From contig NC_090981.1 of NCBI RefSeq assembly GCF_040807025.1, positions 36,683,817-36,747,816 on the forward strand: 64,000 nucleotides of DNA. Direction: 5' to 3'. The position numbers and the translations under genes are program-made. Of this stretch, positions 12,201 through 23,060 are shown in pieces (the first letter of the stretch is position 1; every line of letters starts with the position of its first letter). This stretch comes from Struthio camelus. Its lineage: Eukaryota > Chordata > Aves > Struthioniformes > Struthionidae. The notes below the pieces were generated by a model, which searched no databases, had not been told where the DNA came from, and worked only from the letters and a program-made list of their open reading frames with translations.

Positions 12201-13996
12201 CTGAAATACCCAGCCTAGGCAGATAAATAGAGTTAGATGAAATTTTTCCATTAAAACTATTATCTCCTAAAACTGTTCAATTTTCAAAGCTTTGGTTCGT
12301 TTAACCATGTATGAAGTCAATGACAGAGTGAAGAAGTAAACAGTTTTATAGCCAGGTCATTGGCAAATTATAGTAAAAAAAATTGTTATTTTGCCTGATT
12401 TTGACAGGAAATTTTTGTCTTCTAGACAAAAATGTGATATTTTTCAATTTTCCAAGGGGGAAAAATAACGCTTTGACCAACTCTAACTACTATAGTATCT
12501 TGATGTTTATAACCCCTCATGAGACAGGGAAGATGTGAAATAATTTAGAGGTGGGAGGGTATATTCACTTTATTTTTCAAAACAGTGTAACTGAAAAGCT
12601 TTTTGCTAGAGAATAGAGCAAATGAAGCTGGGATCTGGGTAACACCAATTGCTAGTCATGTTTTCTCCTCTAGCACTAGCATTTAACATGTGGCACACTG
12701 GCCCTAGAGAAGATACATTTTGCAGCACTCCATGATCACAGAGGAGGTCAGAATGTAAAATGGTGAAAGGTATGAAGTGGGTCGCTGTGAATGCAGTTTG
12801 AATATTCACCCACAGAAATGAGTTATATTGGAGTCAGGGAGCTACCGAAGCTATCATACCCAAATGAGCATATGGTCTGCTTCCTTGAACCTCTCTGTAA
12901 GAGTCTGGAAATCAAACATACTGAGACAATAACCCCCCCCCCCCTCCATTCTCTCAGCTTCTGTATACGAAAGCTGAAACCTTTCAGCGTAAAGGAGAAT
13001 AATGAGCAGATCAGAGTGACCTGTTAGGAACAGGATGGAAATACAAGACCCATATCACACAGATGAAGTCTCACTATGTAAACTTTCACTGTACTTCACT
13101 GTTGTGAACTGGTCTGCTGCATAGCATGAGTTCCAGAGAAGGCTTTTGATCTGAATCACTCCTCTGAGACCTATATACTGTGTCCATCTCTAACTAAGGG
13201 AGTTACGCTCCTTTATGCACATAGATCGAGGATCTTGGCGAGCACCTATTCCTGTATTCACCCAAGTTTCTGTGACTAGGCCTGCAGACAGCTGCCTAAA
13301 TCTTTCTCTTGACTAAGTCCTACCAGGATTCTCAAGCTGCAAGTTCCCTGTACACTCTGAGTTAATTGTTTCAGCATTAGCCTCTTGGACATTATCTTGC
13401 ACAGAAAACAGCCAGGGGTGAAATGTCTATGTATGCCTGTGTGAGTGTCATAATAAAAGGAAAAGTGAGCAACTGTGTTTGTTTATTATACAGTAATTGG
13501 GACATTCCTCGAGGATGATGCATAGTGCAACTAAGTTCTATTCTCAGAGTTTCCAGCAGCACCTCAGTGGTATCAAAGACTGAATCATTATATCTTACTC
13601 AATAGCCAAAAAGCGTTGATAAACCAATAGAACAAGTGTGGTCCTGCACTCCATTCTATGTAAAAAATGAGTGTGAATTGTGCAAAGGATACCCATCAAA
13701 ATTTTCTCCATCTTCTTTAATAACGAATAACTCAAAGAGGAAGAACCTTGAAGCATCAAGAAAGAATTTCTTGTGCAGGTTTCTAGTAATGACTTCCTTT
13801 ATGGAAGCCATTAGCATGTTCTGACATGATATTTTACTGTCTGAAGAAGGCATTAAAAGTTCACTCCCAGTAATGACACCTGTATTCCTTTGTATGGATG
13901 GGATCAGCAGCTCATAATTCATGACTCCACCAGTCTTCCAGGGAAGCCACAGGCAACACTAGCTAAAGCTCATGTTCAGGAACCTGCATTTGTCAC
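9237..13996. other. No gene seen; AT-rich with homeodomain-like motifs
   Basis: Mostly unique AT-rich DNA. The segment 9570-9990 contains a run of TAAT-type motifs (a near-palindrome GAGATAATTAATCTC near 9857) and resembles conserved non-coding DNA, but this cannot be tested by eye. A C12 homopolymer lies at 12933-12944. The - strand open frame at 13656-13922 (88 codons) is unrecognised. Confidence 0.5.
12933..12944 (+). repeat. C12 homopolymer
   Basis: Twelve consecutive C residues within unique sequence. Length is likely unstable. Confidence 0.9.
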
Positions 13997-13998
13997 CG

Positions 13999-14060
13999 GC
14001 AGAAATGGCTCAGTTAGTTAGCGTGGAAGTGGACAGCCGCAAATGTTCATTCCCTGGGTG
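13999..14060 (+). pseudogene. tRNA-like relic (A-box and B-box) or head of a tRNA-derived SINE
   Basis: TGGCTCAGTTAG (about 14006-14017) fits the pol III A-box consensus TRGCNNAGYNGG with one mismatch. ATGTTCATTCCC (about 14043-14054) resembles the B-box GGTTCGAATCC, at roughly tRNA spacing. The D-arm-like GGCTCAGTTAGTTAGCG is close to that of tRNA-Ile or tRNA-Asn. The presumed acceptor stems do not pair and the anticodon arm is poor, so this is not an intact tRNA. It may be a tRNA pseudogene or the degraded head of a tRNA-derived SINE. The same bases also read as a short ATG-led frame ending at a good donor (AAG|GTAAGC), which I consider incidental. Confidence 0.4.
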
Positions 14061-16175
14061 TCTCAAAAACTCAAGGTAAGCAACGTTATTAATTGTATTA
14101 GTTAGGCTTATTATCTGCTTGTCTTTCTATTTATTCTTTATTGATCCAGCCAGAGGGAAATGATCCACGACCTTCTTTTATGAGGTGTTAGTAGCAGTTA
14201 GTTTTGTAAATTTCTTATCAGGAGCATCACTGAGTTGTATTCCTGCTTTGTCTAGCTCTCCCTCTGACTGCTGCAAGGGCTGCTAGAGCTCAGCTTTAGG
14301 TGCTTTCAGAAGGCTGACCTTGGATTATTGACACTGCTGAAAATTTTCACCTTTTTCTGAGGATCCTGGGGAAGTTTCTTTTGCCTTACATTCATTCAGA
14401 TTGTAAATAATGAAGATATAATGTTTGCCTTGCTTTGGATCCTGTGGATACTCAAGATGTTCAGGTCATGATTGAATGAGATTATACAGCTTCTTGCACA
14501 CAACTCAGTAAGCCATCTTTCCAGCAGAGACAAAACATATCACATAGGCACAACTCTTCAGTTCAGCCTGATAGTCATATTGCTGCATTCTGCTTCTTAT
14601 TTTTAATATACTTTGTGTATCAGAAGAATAGGAAAATAAATTCCTGAACTAGCCCAGCTCTTGATTTGCAGTTTGGGCCTCTAACGCCTGGCTTTTTTAC
14701 CCTTTCTGAAGTTATCCATAAAAACATGCACAATAACTCGAACTCCAACACTGCAATCCACATCTGCTTCCGCTAGAATGAAAACCTCTCTAGGAATCAA
14801 TGAGGCGCACATAGAGGGTCTAATTAAATCCCTATGCCATTTCCTTTGAAACTGTCAAACTGCAGTTTCTTATCTTGTGTTCATTCACCCCAAGTGGTGG
14901 AGTGGTAATTTTAGCAGGGGTGTACTTAAGCAGTAAAACAGGACAGCATGACAGTCATGCTGAGATTGCACTGTACATTGAATAGTTAGTTTGAAAACTG
15001 AAGACCAGGGACACTAGACAGTCAATACTGTTTAAGAAATACTGAAGTGTCGAATGGGGATTATGAATTAATTGTGTGTGTTAGTGCTCTGCAAAGAAAC
15101 TGAAGCCACAGAGAAGGATGAAATTGAATAACATGAGGTTAATATATTTAATGACAACATAAGAACTTGAGAACACGAGCAGGAATGACCATAGCAGCTC
15201 CCCTAGCCCACTGCCTACTCCCCATCAGCGACAGGAAACAGATATCTACGGACAGGCTATAAGAAGAGATGACCACGCCGTTAGTTTCCCTGAATGTTCT
15301 TCCAACATCCAGCAGGTTGTGATTCGAAGAAATAATATCCTTGCATTTAATAGCCCTAGTCCTAAAATCCCTTACAATACATGAATATAGTATAAATGGT
15401 CTTAAACGTCCATTTGTGATGAAAGATATCATCAACATCTTAAGATAATTCAGCTTTATTTTTACTTTTAATCTAGAAAAGGCATTAGAATCAAATGTCC
15501 CCTTACTCATTTGAGCTTTTGAGGAGCATAACTGTGTTGATTGCGTTCCATGATTTTACCACTAATTTATATTCACATCACCAACCACATGGCTTTTTTA
15601 ATGAATTTCAAGTTGGGAGCCAGTAGAAGTATTTGCTTCATGTTTTCTTTTTCGTAAGGATTACTTACAATTTTTCTATGCAATATAAACACTCAGACTG
15701 TATCTTTTACTGTCTTCCACAAGTAAGCAGACATAGGCATAACTACTTTTTGAAGCATTAGAAGGACAGACATGTCTTTTCTTTTACCTGTTTCTCATGA
15801 ATACATGTGTCTCTTCAGGACAGCCTGCTGCTATTGATGGACTTGTTCTGGACTGTTTGTTCTACTGTTTTAGCAAGTACTTTTACAGCAATCTGTAGAT
15901 ACCTGTGAACTGGTTTCTTATAACATCAAGAGGCCATGAGTTGAAATGTATTAAATACCATTCAAAGGCTGCTGTCACCTGTTTTGAGCGCTCTTAGTGC
16001 GCCCTATAAAGTAACCGGTAAATTATCTAAAAATGTGCATAACCTGTAAAGCAATATACTAAGGATTTAAAAACTTATTTCTGCCTATTTTACTGTGACA
16101 GCAAAAAATAGGATCTTAATTTTAGAGAGACACCCTATACTATAGAATTCCTAGGATTGGCAAGGTTGGAATTTT
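14061..16175. other. No gene seen
   Basis: Unique AT-rich sequence. The 120-codon - strand open frame at 15148-15510 shows no recognisable domain. Confidence 0.6.
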
Positions 16176-16350
16176 CCTTTTTGCTATGCTTGTTCAAGTC
16201 ACTTCATAATTTCTGCCTCAGTTTCCTGCTATGTAAAATGAAGTTAATATTACTTTTTACCAACTTTTGAAGAATGTTGTATGGATTCTTTATTCTATAT
16301 ATGGTGCTTTGAAAGCCTGATTTAAAACTAAATAAATACTATTTAGCTAT
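16176..16350 (-). mobile_element. MIR/CORE-SINE-like fragment, antisense
   Basis: The + strand shows the antisense MIR pattern in order: TTCAAGTCACTTCATAATTT, then CCTCAGTTTCCTGCTATG, then TAAAATGAAGTTAATATTAC. A GGTGCTTTGAAAGCCTG motif and an AATAAATACTATT end follow. These match the family landmarks (GGGCAAGTCACTTAACC, CTCAGTTTCC and GTAAAATGGGGATAATA) with the divergence expected of a very old copy. Exact ends are uncertain. Confidence 0.7.
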
Positions 16351-16842
16351 TATATAGATATAACTAAATAGATTTGTCTTGGAAAACATAAGTAGACCTC
16401 CTTGGAAGTTCTGACAGAATAAAGAAAAAGGAGAAAAAATGCCCTACTATTTAGGCTGAGAAACACAGTTTGTATATGTGTACAGGGGCCTTTCACAAGC
16501 ATTAGACCACAAGTGCTTTAAGTTTTGGGAGTCTCACTCTGCTTCTGCTGTTAAAGTAAAAAAACTGATTTCAATGTAAACATATTATTGAGGATTTTTG
16601 AGAATGCAGCTTTGAAAAATAGAAACTAATTGACATCCGTATACGGAGAAAATAGTAAGTCTGCAACTGTACAGTAATCTCACGTGAGGATCAGTTAGAG
16701 TATAGTTCACTGTATCATGTGAAATCCCACTGCAAGGGGGCATTTGCTAACAGATTCCACTGCATGTCAGCCCTGTTTGGTGTATTTTACATACCTTCTT
16801 TAATTAAGCAAGATTCATGCATAAACGTGGACCCAAACTCAC
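16351..16842. other. No gene seen
   Basis: AT-rich unique sequence. A short inverted repeat (CTATTTAG/CTAAATAG) at 16340-16371 straddles the end of the adjacent SINE fragment. Confidence 0.5.
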
Positions 16843-16893
16843 CTTCTGATGCTTTGTACTGATCCAGGGACTTGACAGCCTGACTGTACCAGG
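16843..16893 (-). other. Candidate - strand exon (unproven)
   Basis: On the - strand this 51-base segment has a consensus donor (AGAAG|GTGAGTTTG) and an acceptor-like CTGTTTACAAATTCAG. One of its frames (two bases, 16 codons, one base) reads WYSQAVKSLDQYKASE, a phase 1-1 symmetric unit with a very protein-like composition. The candidate at 21179-21289 ends in phase 1 and could splice to it, giving ...MGPA before the Trp. No protein is recognised. All three frames are open over so short a length, so the open frame alone is weak. The donor quality is the main support. Confidence 0.28.
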
Positions 16894-16960
16894 CTGAATT
16901 TGTAAACAGAGTATTAATAATGTCTTAAAAACAAGTGAGTCTAGTATGATGTAAGCTGGT

Positions 16961-17020
16961 TAATGATTAAAAATAATTAGTTATGCAATTAGTTTCTGTT
17001 TGCATGAAATGCATGCAAAC
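16961..17020. promoter_or_regulatory. Homeodomain/POU-type motif cluster (putative enhancer)
   Basis: Within 60 bases lie TTAATGATTAA, TAATTAG, ATGCAATTAG and a 9-bp inverted repeat GTTTGCATG/CATGCAAAC (16998-17006 and 17012-17020). Such TAAT and ATGCAAAT-like sites are typical of homeodomain and octamer (POU) binding. The candidate exon at 16843-16893 and a TGTAAACA forkhead-like site (about 16901) are nearby. Function is inferred from motif content only; AT-rich DNA produces such motifs by chance. Confidence 0.25.
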
Positions 17021-17336
17021 TATATGCCGATCTCACTCTTTTAGATTAGATAACACTTGCATTATCTGGAGAGAGAAAAAATAACACAAAACTTGTTAAG
17101 AGCTCTGTTCTTTTAATGAGAATGCTGTTGAGTACTGAAATATTCTTGGTGTGTTACTTTACTTCTGGCAGAAAAACATAGCTTCTTGGCTGAAATCCCA
17201 AATACTCAGTTAGAAGACACTTGACGTTGTGTGTGGTTGGAGTCAGTTGCAGCACAGTATAAAAGTAAGTACTTATTTTTTAGGTTTGCAATATTAATAA
17301 AGTAGCAACTTTTTCTCCGTGTGCACAGCAAATACC

Positions 17337-17380
17337 TATGCAGTCTAGAAGGACTTCTATATAAGTATCTAGACTGCATA
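17337..17380. repeat. Near-perfect 44-base palindrome (hairpin)
   Basis: The arms TATGCAGTCTAGA (17337-17349) and TCTAGACTGCATA (17368-17380) are exact reverse complements over 13 bp. The 18-base centre is itself nearly self-complementary (ACTT...AAGT around CTATAT). Outside the arms, CC on the left and GG on the right extend pairing past a 2-base bulge. It could fold as a hairpin RNA or extrude as a cruciform. It may be a tiny palindromic element. No known microRNA seed is recognised. Confidence 0.8.
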
Positions 17381-20300
17381 TAGGAAGCACAGTTCAGTTC
17401 TGATAAAGTGACAGTTCCAGTAAATAAAGTGAGTAATTGCTAATTAAACTATTTGGCACAGTTTCAAAAGGCTAAATACTGGCTGAGCTATGAGCATCCA
17501 AGAGCAGAGTTTGATCTTCAAAATAATTATAAGAATTCCCAATATCCACTCAGTTAAAAATAAATGAAAGAAATATTCTACAAAAAGACAACAAGAGCAA
17601 CCAATAATTACTGTGATAATTCTGTTCTAGTCGATATCTCATTCTTTAAGACATCACTCTCTAACTTCAGATATTGAGTAATTTTACAAAGCAGAATCAA
17701 ATATATAGCTATTTTAGATGTATTGCAAGGTGCAAAGCAAAGAGAAGGGAACACTGGTTCAGTTGAAAGCACTAAGTTTAATTCCAGGTGCTGCTGATGT
17801 TTCTCTTCATTCTTTTCAACCCTATCCTGGTGTTATAAGGGACTGGAAACATTGCAGAAGCGGCTGTTTAAGACCTGGAAGTTAGAAAGTGCTTCATGAC
17901 ATTCAACAGCAACCTCTTGGGACAACTGAACAAAATTATTTTTAGTATCCCTTCACTGAGAGGCTGCGGTACATGTGCAGGACCATGATGTAAGCAGGGT
18001 TAAAGTTAGGAAGGTTGTTAAATGGAGTCTCTAGGATTTATAAAGAAAAAATACTGCCTGGCCTAGATACTAGTGTGATGGAGTTTTTCAGATTATTAAG
18101 GCATTGTTACAGTACCATCTTTTTTTTTTTTAATGTGACATTTCCCCCTGAAAAAAACAGTAAGCTCTGTTACATAATGATGGCACAATATGAATGTATT
18201 TCTTGAACAACACTGACAGGAAGTTTCCCTATCTATGTAAGACTTTAACTCTATGAGCCAGAAAATACACTCAGTTCCCAGAGATGCTGCTTAGAGTCAA
18301 AAGTGCTCAGCACCTCACAAGAGAGTTTGACACCACAGATTCCATCTTTTCAGGTCAATTGTAGGTTGTTTGACTGTGCATTGATTTAAAGTATGAATAT
18401 CTGTAAGCTCGGACTTGTAATCATGTAAGTGAATCAATGTCTTGGAGAGTACAAACTTCCTTCTTTCCATACACGTTGGTTTCTGTTAGCTAACTTTAAA
18501 TGGGTATAATGATCATGGGGCAAAGCATGAAATATTGAGCCACAGATACTTAACCTATAGGTGTCTCTTCCCTCACAGGATAAGAAATATTTACCTCAAC
18601 TATATTACCACACACTAGTCTGTTTTATACAATCACTTTGAAATAACTCCCTTTCAAGCAAAATCAATTTCTAATGTCTGCAGGTGTTTACTAGTTAGCT
18701 CCAGTTCTAACTGAAGCCGTCCTTGGGACGCTGAGCATCCTACGGACACTTTCTAGTTTTTGCCTCAAATAGTAACGGCTTTTTAAAGGAAGTACTACAT
18801 AGGCTGTTCCTAAAAAAAATAAAGTATGTATATGACTCTGATGGGAGGACTGTTTATTCTACTTTCCAGTTTCTGTGACCACGCGCTTAGAATTCTCCTG
18901 CTTGTCAGTGAGGTGGTAATATAAGAAAAGAAAATGCGCACACTTACTTCAGAGAGCAAAACGCGTGTGTGTTTATCTGCTTACTAAGAATACCTGGCAA
19001 GTGGAGACCCTGAGCAGTCAGTTACATCTACTCACGTCATGGACTGGCCAAACATAAAGTTTGACTCTTACTGCTTGGTATGTTTCTTTACCCTAATGTG
19101 AAGGATTTATGGGCACGTCCTATTGTTTCCTTTGCTTCAGAAACATACTGAAAGAACAATGACGCTGGTTTTCAGATGTTTGGAGGAAGTACTGCGTGCC
19201 TGGCATCTGATTCCCCTGAGGATTTGATGTGCATTTGTTTTAATGCTGCTGGTGTGTTCCTCATTATCTTAGTCTACACTGAAAGGAAAAACTTGTTCCA
19301 CATCTTTCAGAGAAAACATAAATCTTGCATCTCCGCAGAATATCATCAATTTAAAAGATGAAGTTTAAGGGAGGAGAAAACAGCAGAATGGCCAGAATGG
19401 TGGAGGAGCAAACGGACCCCGCTGCAAACAGATTCTGGCGGGTCCCCTTGGCTCACAGAGCTCCTGGAGAAAAAAACCTGCAGCTTACACCTTTGCAAAG
19501 AAAGAACAAAAAGTGTTCTCTCCCCCTTCTTCGCCATCCAGAAGTATGTCATTCTAAACTTTTTGAGGTGTTTATCCACTGGGAAAAAAAAAAAATCTTA
19601 TGTCTCTAACAGCAGTTCGCTGTCACACATCCTTGGCTGGAGGCCTGGAGTTTTGCCACAAACTGACACATAAAGTTGCGCGCAGAGCACAAAAGCCACT
19701 GCTGCGCACTGCAACAGCTGGGCTGTAACATCCACCTCTCATTGTAATGACACTTCATTAAAAAACATAGAAAATGCTCAAAATATTTCCATGCCTCACA
19801 GCCTGTATCTGGTAAACTGATTAGAAAATTAAAGGATCTGTTTTCTTCAGGTTTTTTGGATTAAATATCCATCATAAAGTGTGCAAGAATCACTTGAGTG
19901 ACATTCAGATCCCAAATTCAGCGCATGAAGCCTAATTAAGTGTGATAGTTATGAGCAGTGATACTGCTGCATGTTACAGCCTGTATTTGAACAGATAGCA
20001 AATAAAAAGAAAAATATGGCTCATGTATTTTCTTTTTTTTTAAGATAAGTACAACATCAGATTACATACCACACAGCAATAGGAGCTATGTGAGGGCCTT
20101 AAATCCCAGTCGCTGCTTAAGTCCACAGGATAAATGTTCTCTTCTAAGGAGCTGAAACTTATCTCACCACCAGCTGAGAATATAGGGTTAAATATCAGTA
20201 TACCGATATTTTATACTGGCTGAAATCCTAACCTAGCTGAAGTCGGTGGCAGAGGTCTCTCTGACATTGATGGAGCCCCCCCTTTCTAATAAGTAGCTTG

Positions 20301-21159
20301 CTGTGGATGAGGGGCCTCTGCCCTATTTTCTTTCAACACAGATGCTCTTAGAGCCTTTTAAAATATTGCCTAATGCAGCAGATTGGACTGCCTAAATTAA
20401 TTCATTCCGTTCATTTTCTCCAACTGTTTAAAAGGTAGTTTAGAAAAGAACATTAGGAAATATTTTTATTTGCTATTTTACCTAAGCAAGATGTAAAAAA
20501 CAAGCGCATCTTTAACCCACTGCCAAGGACTAAAGAAAACAGTTGTGATAGGGACAGATCTCTTAGAACGACTAAATCAAAAGTGACTTTAATATGCAGT
20601 TCAGCTTGCCAAACAGAGTATAGCTGATCTTTCTAATTTAAATCAGAAAGTCTTTTCTTAGTTATTGCTGAGATCTGCACATAAAAGACGTGCCATTTTC
20701 TGAGGGGATGAAGAGACGTGTATCTAAAGGTTGAAATAACGATAGTCTTGAAAACTAAAATCTTCTGTTTCTAATGACAGGCAGTTACAGTATTAGCTCC
20801 TGATGTCCCCATTACTTGGCCAATGACAGTCTTTAGTGTTGAACAGTAATGCAATGCCTACGCTAACTTGCCATGCAAATACAGTGTGGTGACTTGCATC
20901 AAACTGGCTGAGGTAGCTTACTGAGTGAGGAGCCTTCTCGCTCACAAAGCAGATACTGAAAAAACCTGCAGCTTCTGTATCTCCAAAGACAGTTGTGTAA
21001 TTGTCTGTAATCACATTTCGTCAGTAATCTAAAGTTGATTTAATATTATCCTGGTTGTAGGAGTAACAGTTATTTAGATTAAAACAGAGTGCCCAAGGCT
21101 TATTTATTATTCTTCTCACTAAATATGATGCAATATTTGAGGAGGAAAACACCACTGAG
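17381..21159. other. No gene seen
   Basis: Unique, mostly AT-rich sequence with T runs near 18119-18131 and 20032. A - strand 62-base segment at about 18947-19008 has a GAA|GTAAGTG donor and one open frame, but a weak acceptor. Two opposite-strand open frames at 19346-19609 are mutual shadows without domains. Confidence 0.55.
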
Positions 21160-21390
21160 AAATTGTGCAGCAGCTTACCTGGTCCCATTGCAGCCCAGCG
21201 ACTGGGTGCCGCTGTCAGTCTGCTCTCCCGTGGAGGGAAGGCAGCCGAGTCAGATCCTCCGCCAAACGCACGCCCCTGCAGAAGGGGTGCTGCAGGGACA
21301 GCAGGGGTGAAGGAGAACTGGTGCAGAAGTCCCCACACCGCTGTAGCTTATTTAGGGGTCAGAGCTGCTTGGTGACCATGGAGCCATAAC
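21160..21390. promoter_or_regulatory. Small CpG-rich block (possible CpG island or first exon)
   Basis: Against AT-rich flanks this stretch is clearly GC-rich. I count eight CpG dinucleotides between about 21198 and 21343, which is unusual because CpG is normally depleted. Open frames exist on both strands (- strand 105 codons at 21021-21338). CpG-rich islets in deserts often mark promoters or enhancers. It coincides with the candidate - strand exon at 21179-21289. The block is short for a classical island. Confidence 0.4.
21179..21289 (-). other. Candidate - strand exon in CpG-rich block (unproven)
   Basis: The - strand shows a strong pyrimidine-rich acceptor (CTTCACCCCTGCTGTCCCTGCAG) before the segment and an ACCAG|GTAAGC donor after it. 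Only one frame is open through all 111 bases: two bases, 36 codons, one base, phase 1-1. It begins PLLQGRAFGGGSDSAAF and ends SRWAAMGP. An in-frame ATG four bases beyond GCTGC could instead make this a first exon with Met-Gly-Pro. The end phase fits the candidate at 16843-16893. The residue composition (Gly, Ala, Arg, Pro) is what any CpG-rich DNA would encode, so protein identity is not claimed. Confidence 0.25.
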
Positions 21391-22904
21391 TGCCTACTTG
21401 AGAGCCTTTTTCTCTGGGAATCTGAACCTGACTATTGTGGGGCGCCTGTGTGACCTTTTTCATTCTGTCAAGTGTGTTCTCATGCAGGGTCTTAACGTGT
21501 GTCCCATTAATTAGAAAATATTCTAAAAAGGATGGATAATTTTTGGATATTTATATTTTTGAGCCTCAGAAGTCTCTATAGGTAGAGCCCATAAGGTATA
21601 CATTACAATACCAACTCTTTCTACAACAACAGTGTCTTCTTTTTAAGCACCGTAAACAGAATATGACCAGAATACACTGGGACTGATTCCAGGCTCTCTT
21701 GAAAAAGTTGTGTGCTATCAAGGTGTTACACCTGATTGATAGTAGGGTAAATGAGTACAGGATAGATCCCAGATCCTACATTCTATTTATGATAAATCTG
21801 TGTTGCATACAAATTGGCACGAGTATGAGGAAATATGAATATCTCAGCATCCTTCAGTGCCAAATACAGACATGATGCAACATAGTCATTTTCTCAATTC
21901 AACGTAACATACAATATGCCACTCTCCATTATGCTACAGCAACTGAAATGCGCTGCAGGCCAATGGAAAATATCCCTAAAAATAGCTATGCTGTTTCTGG
22001 GCAAAAGGAGAAGTATTCGACATTTCCTTGAAAATGTTCCCACCTGGATTTGCTGGAACAGCAACATGATCGTTCGGTGACAGGAAGCTCTCTGGTAAGG
22101 AGGTTCTCCTCAATATTACCCTGCTTTTCCAAAAGTGCTGCAAACATGGTTTGTAGCAATTCTTAAAAATACTGTACGTGGAAGCTGTATTAAACTGTTT
22201 AAATGTTCCATTGTGAAGCACTGTATTAGGAGCTTTCTGCTGCTCAAGCAACTTTATATTGTAATGTATTATAATAGTGTTCTATTCTCATAGAGATCAT
22301 TTTACAAACCCAACACAAAAGATTGTCACATGAGAATCTTCTAAATCATATCAAGGAAAATAAACACCCACTGCAGAGGGACTTGCTTATTTTGCTAAGA
22401 CATTTTATAGCATATTAGCATAAAAATACTACTTCTGTCTTTCAGGTTCACCCACAGCACTGCTTAAGAGTATTAGATGTGTTACAAATACAAATGACTT
22501 TGGCAGTATGATAATTTGTTAATGCATATTTGCAAACTTTATATGCTCTTACTCAGCCCTGACGTACAACCTGTGTAACTTACAGAATTGTGCATAATTG
22601 AAAGAGGGGAGAGAGGGAAAAAAAGTCCCATTAGCTCTTCCACTTCACGTCCATAACATTGGCACACAGGCCCCAGACACTTAACAGCAAAGCACACCCT
22701 GCTTGGCCTTCCTTCCTCAGAAGCTGTTGGAGGTCCCAAAGAGGCATATCCAGGAGGTGGCTGTTTTTGCCGAAGGATCTGCATAGGACTGCGGGGGTGA
22801 TCATATCTGCGCTCCCCAATAGCTTTGTTATCTGTCCTAGGACAGCTATAACCCATACCTCCTTCCTTCCTTTCTTTGTAATTATCCATGCAACAGTTCT
22901 GCTG
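21391..22904. other. No gene seen
   Basis: Unique sequence. The 154-codon - strand open frame (22539-23003) and the 97-codon + strand frame (22659-22952) overlap each other and run into the MIR-like repeat. Neither carries a recognisable domain. Confidence 0.55.
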
Positions 22905-23060
22905 AGAGCTGATCTCCCCGTTTCGCAGCTGACAATCCAAAATACAGAGTAAGGGATGTGCCCAGGGTTTCACCAGAAACTGGTAGTAGGGGAGGAACTG
23001 CAAACGCAGATTGCCTGAATTTTAAACTGTTGCCTTAAACTATTGAGCCATTCTTCCTCT
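22905..23060 (+). mobile_element. MIR/CORE-SINE-like fragment, sense
   Basis: The order of landmarks follows the family: CCCCGTTTCGCAGCTGACAA (CCCCATTTTACAGATGA in the family), then GTGCCCAGGGTTTCACCAG (TTGCCCAGGGTCACACAG). These are followed by GTAGGGGAGGAACTGCAA (the GCAGAGCCAGGAATTGAA position), then AAACTATTGAGCCATTCTTC (AACCACTAGGCCATTCTTCC). About 150 bases, diverged. It shares its 3' part with the copy at 30225-30435. Confidence 0.75.

Noticed and set aside
22539..23003. 154-codon - strand open frame
   Set aside because: It overlaps a MIR-like repeat and an opposite-strand frame, with no domain; probably chance.
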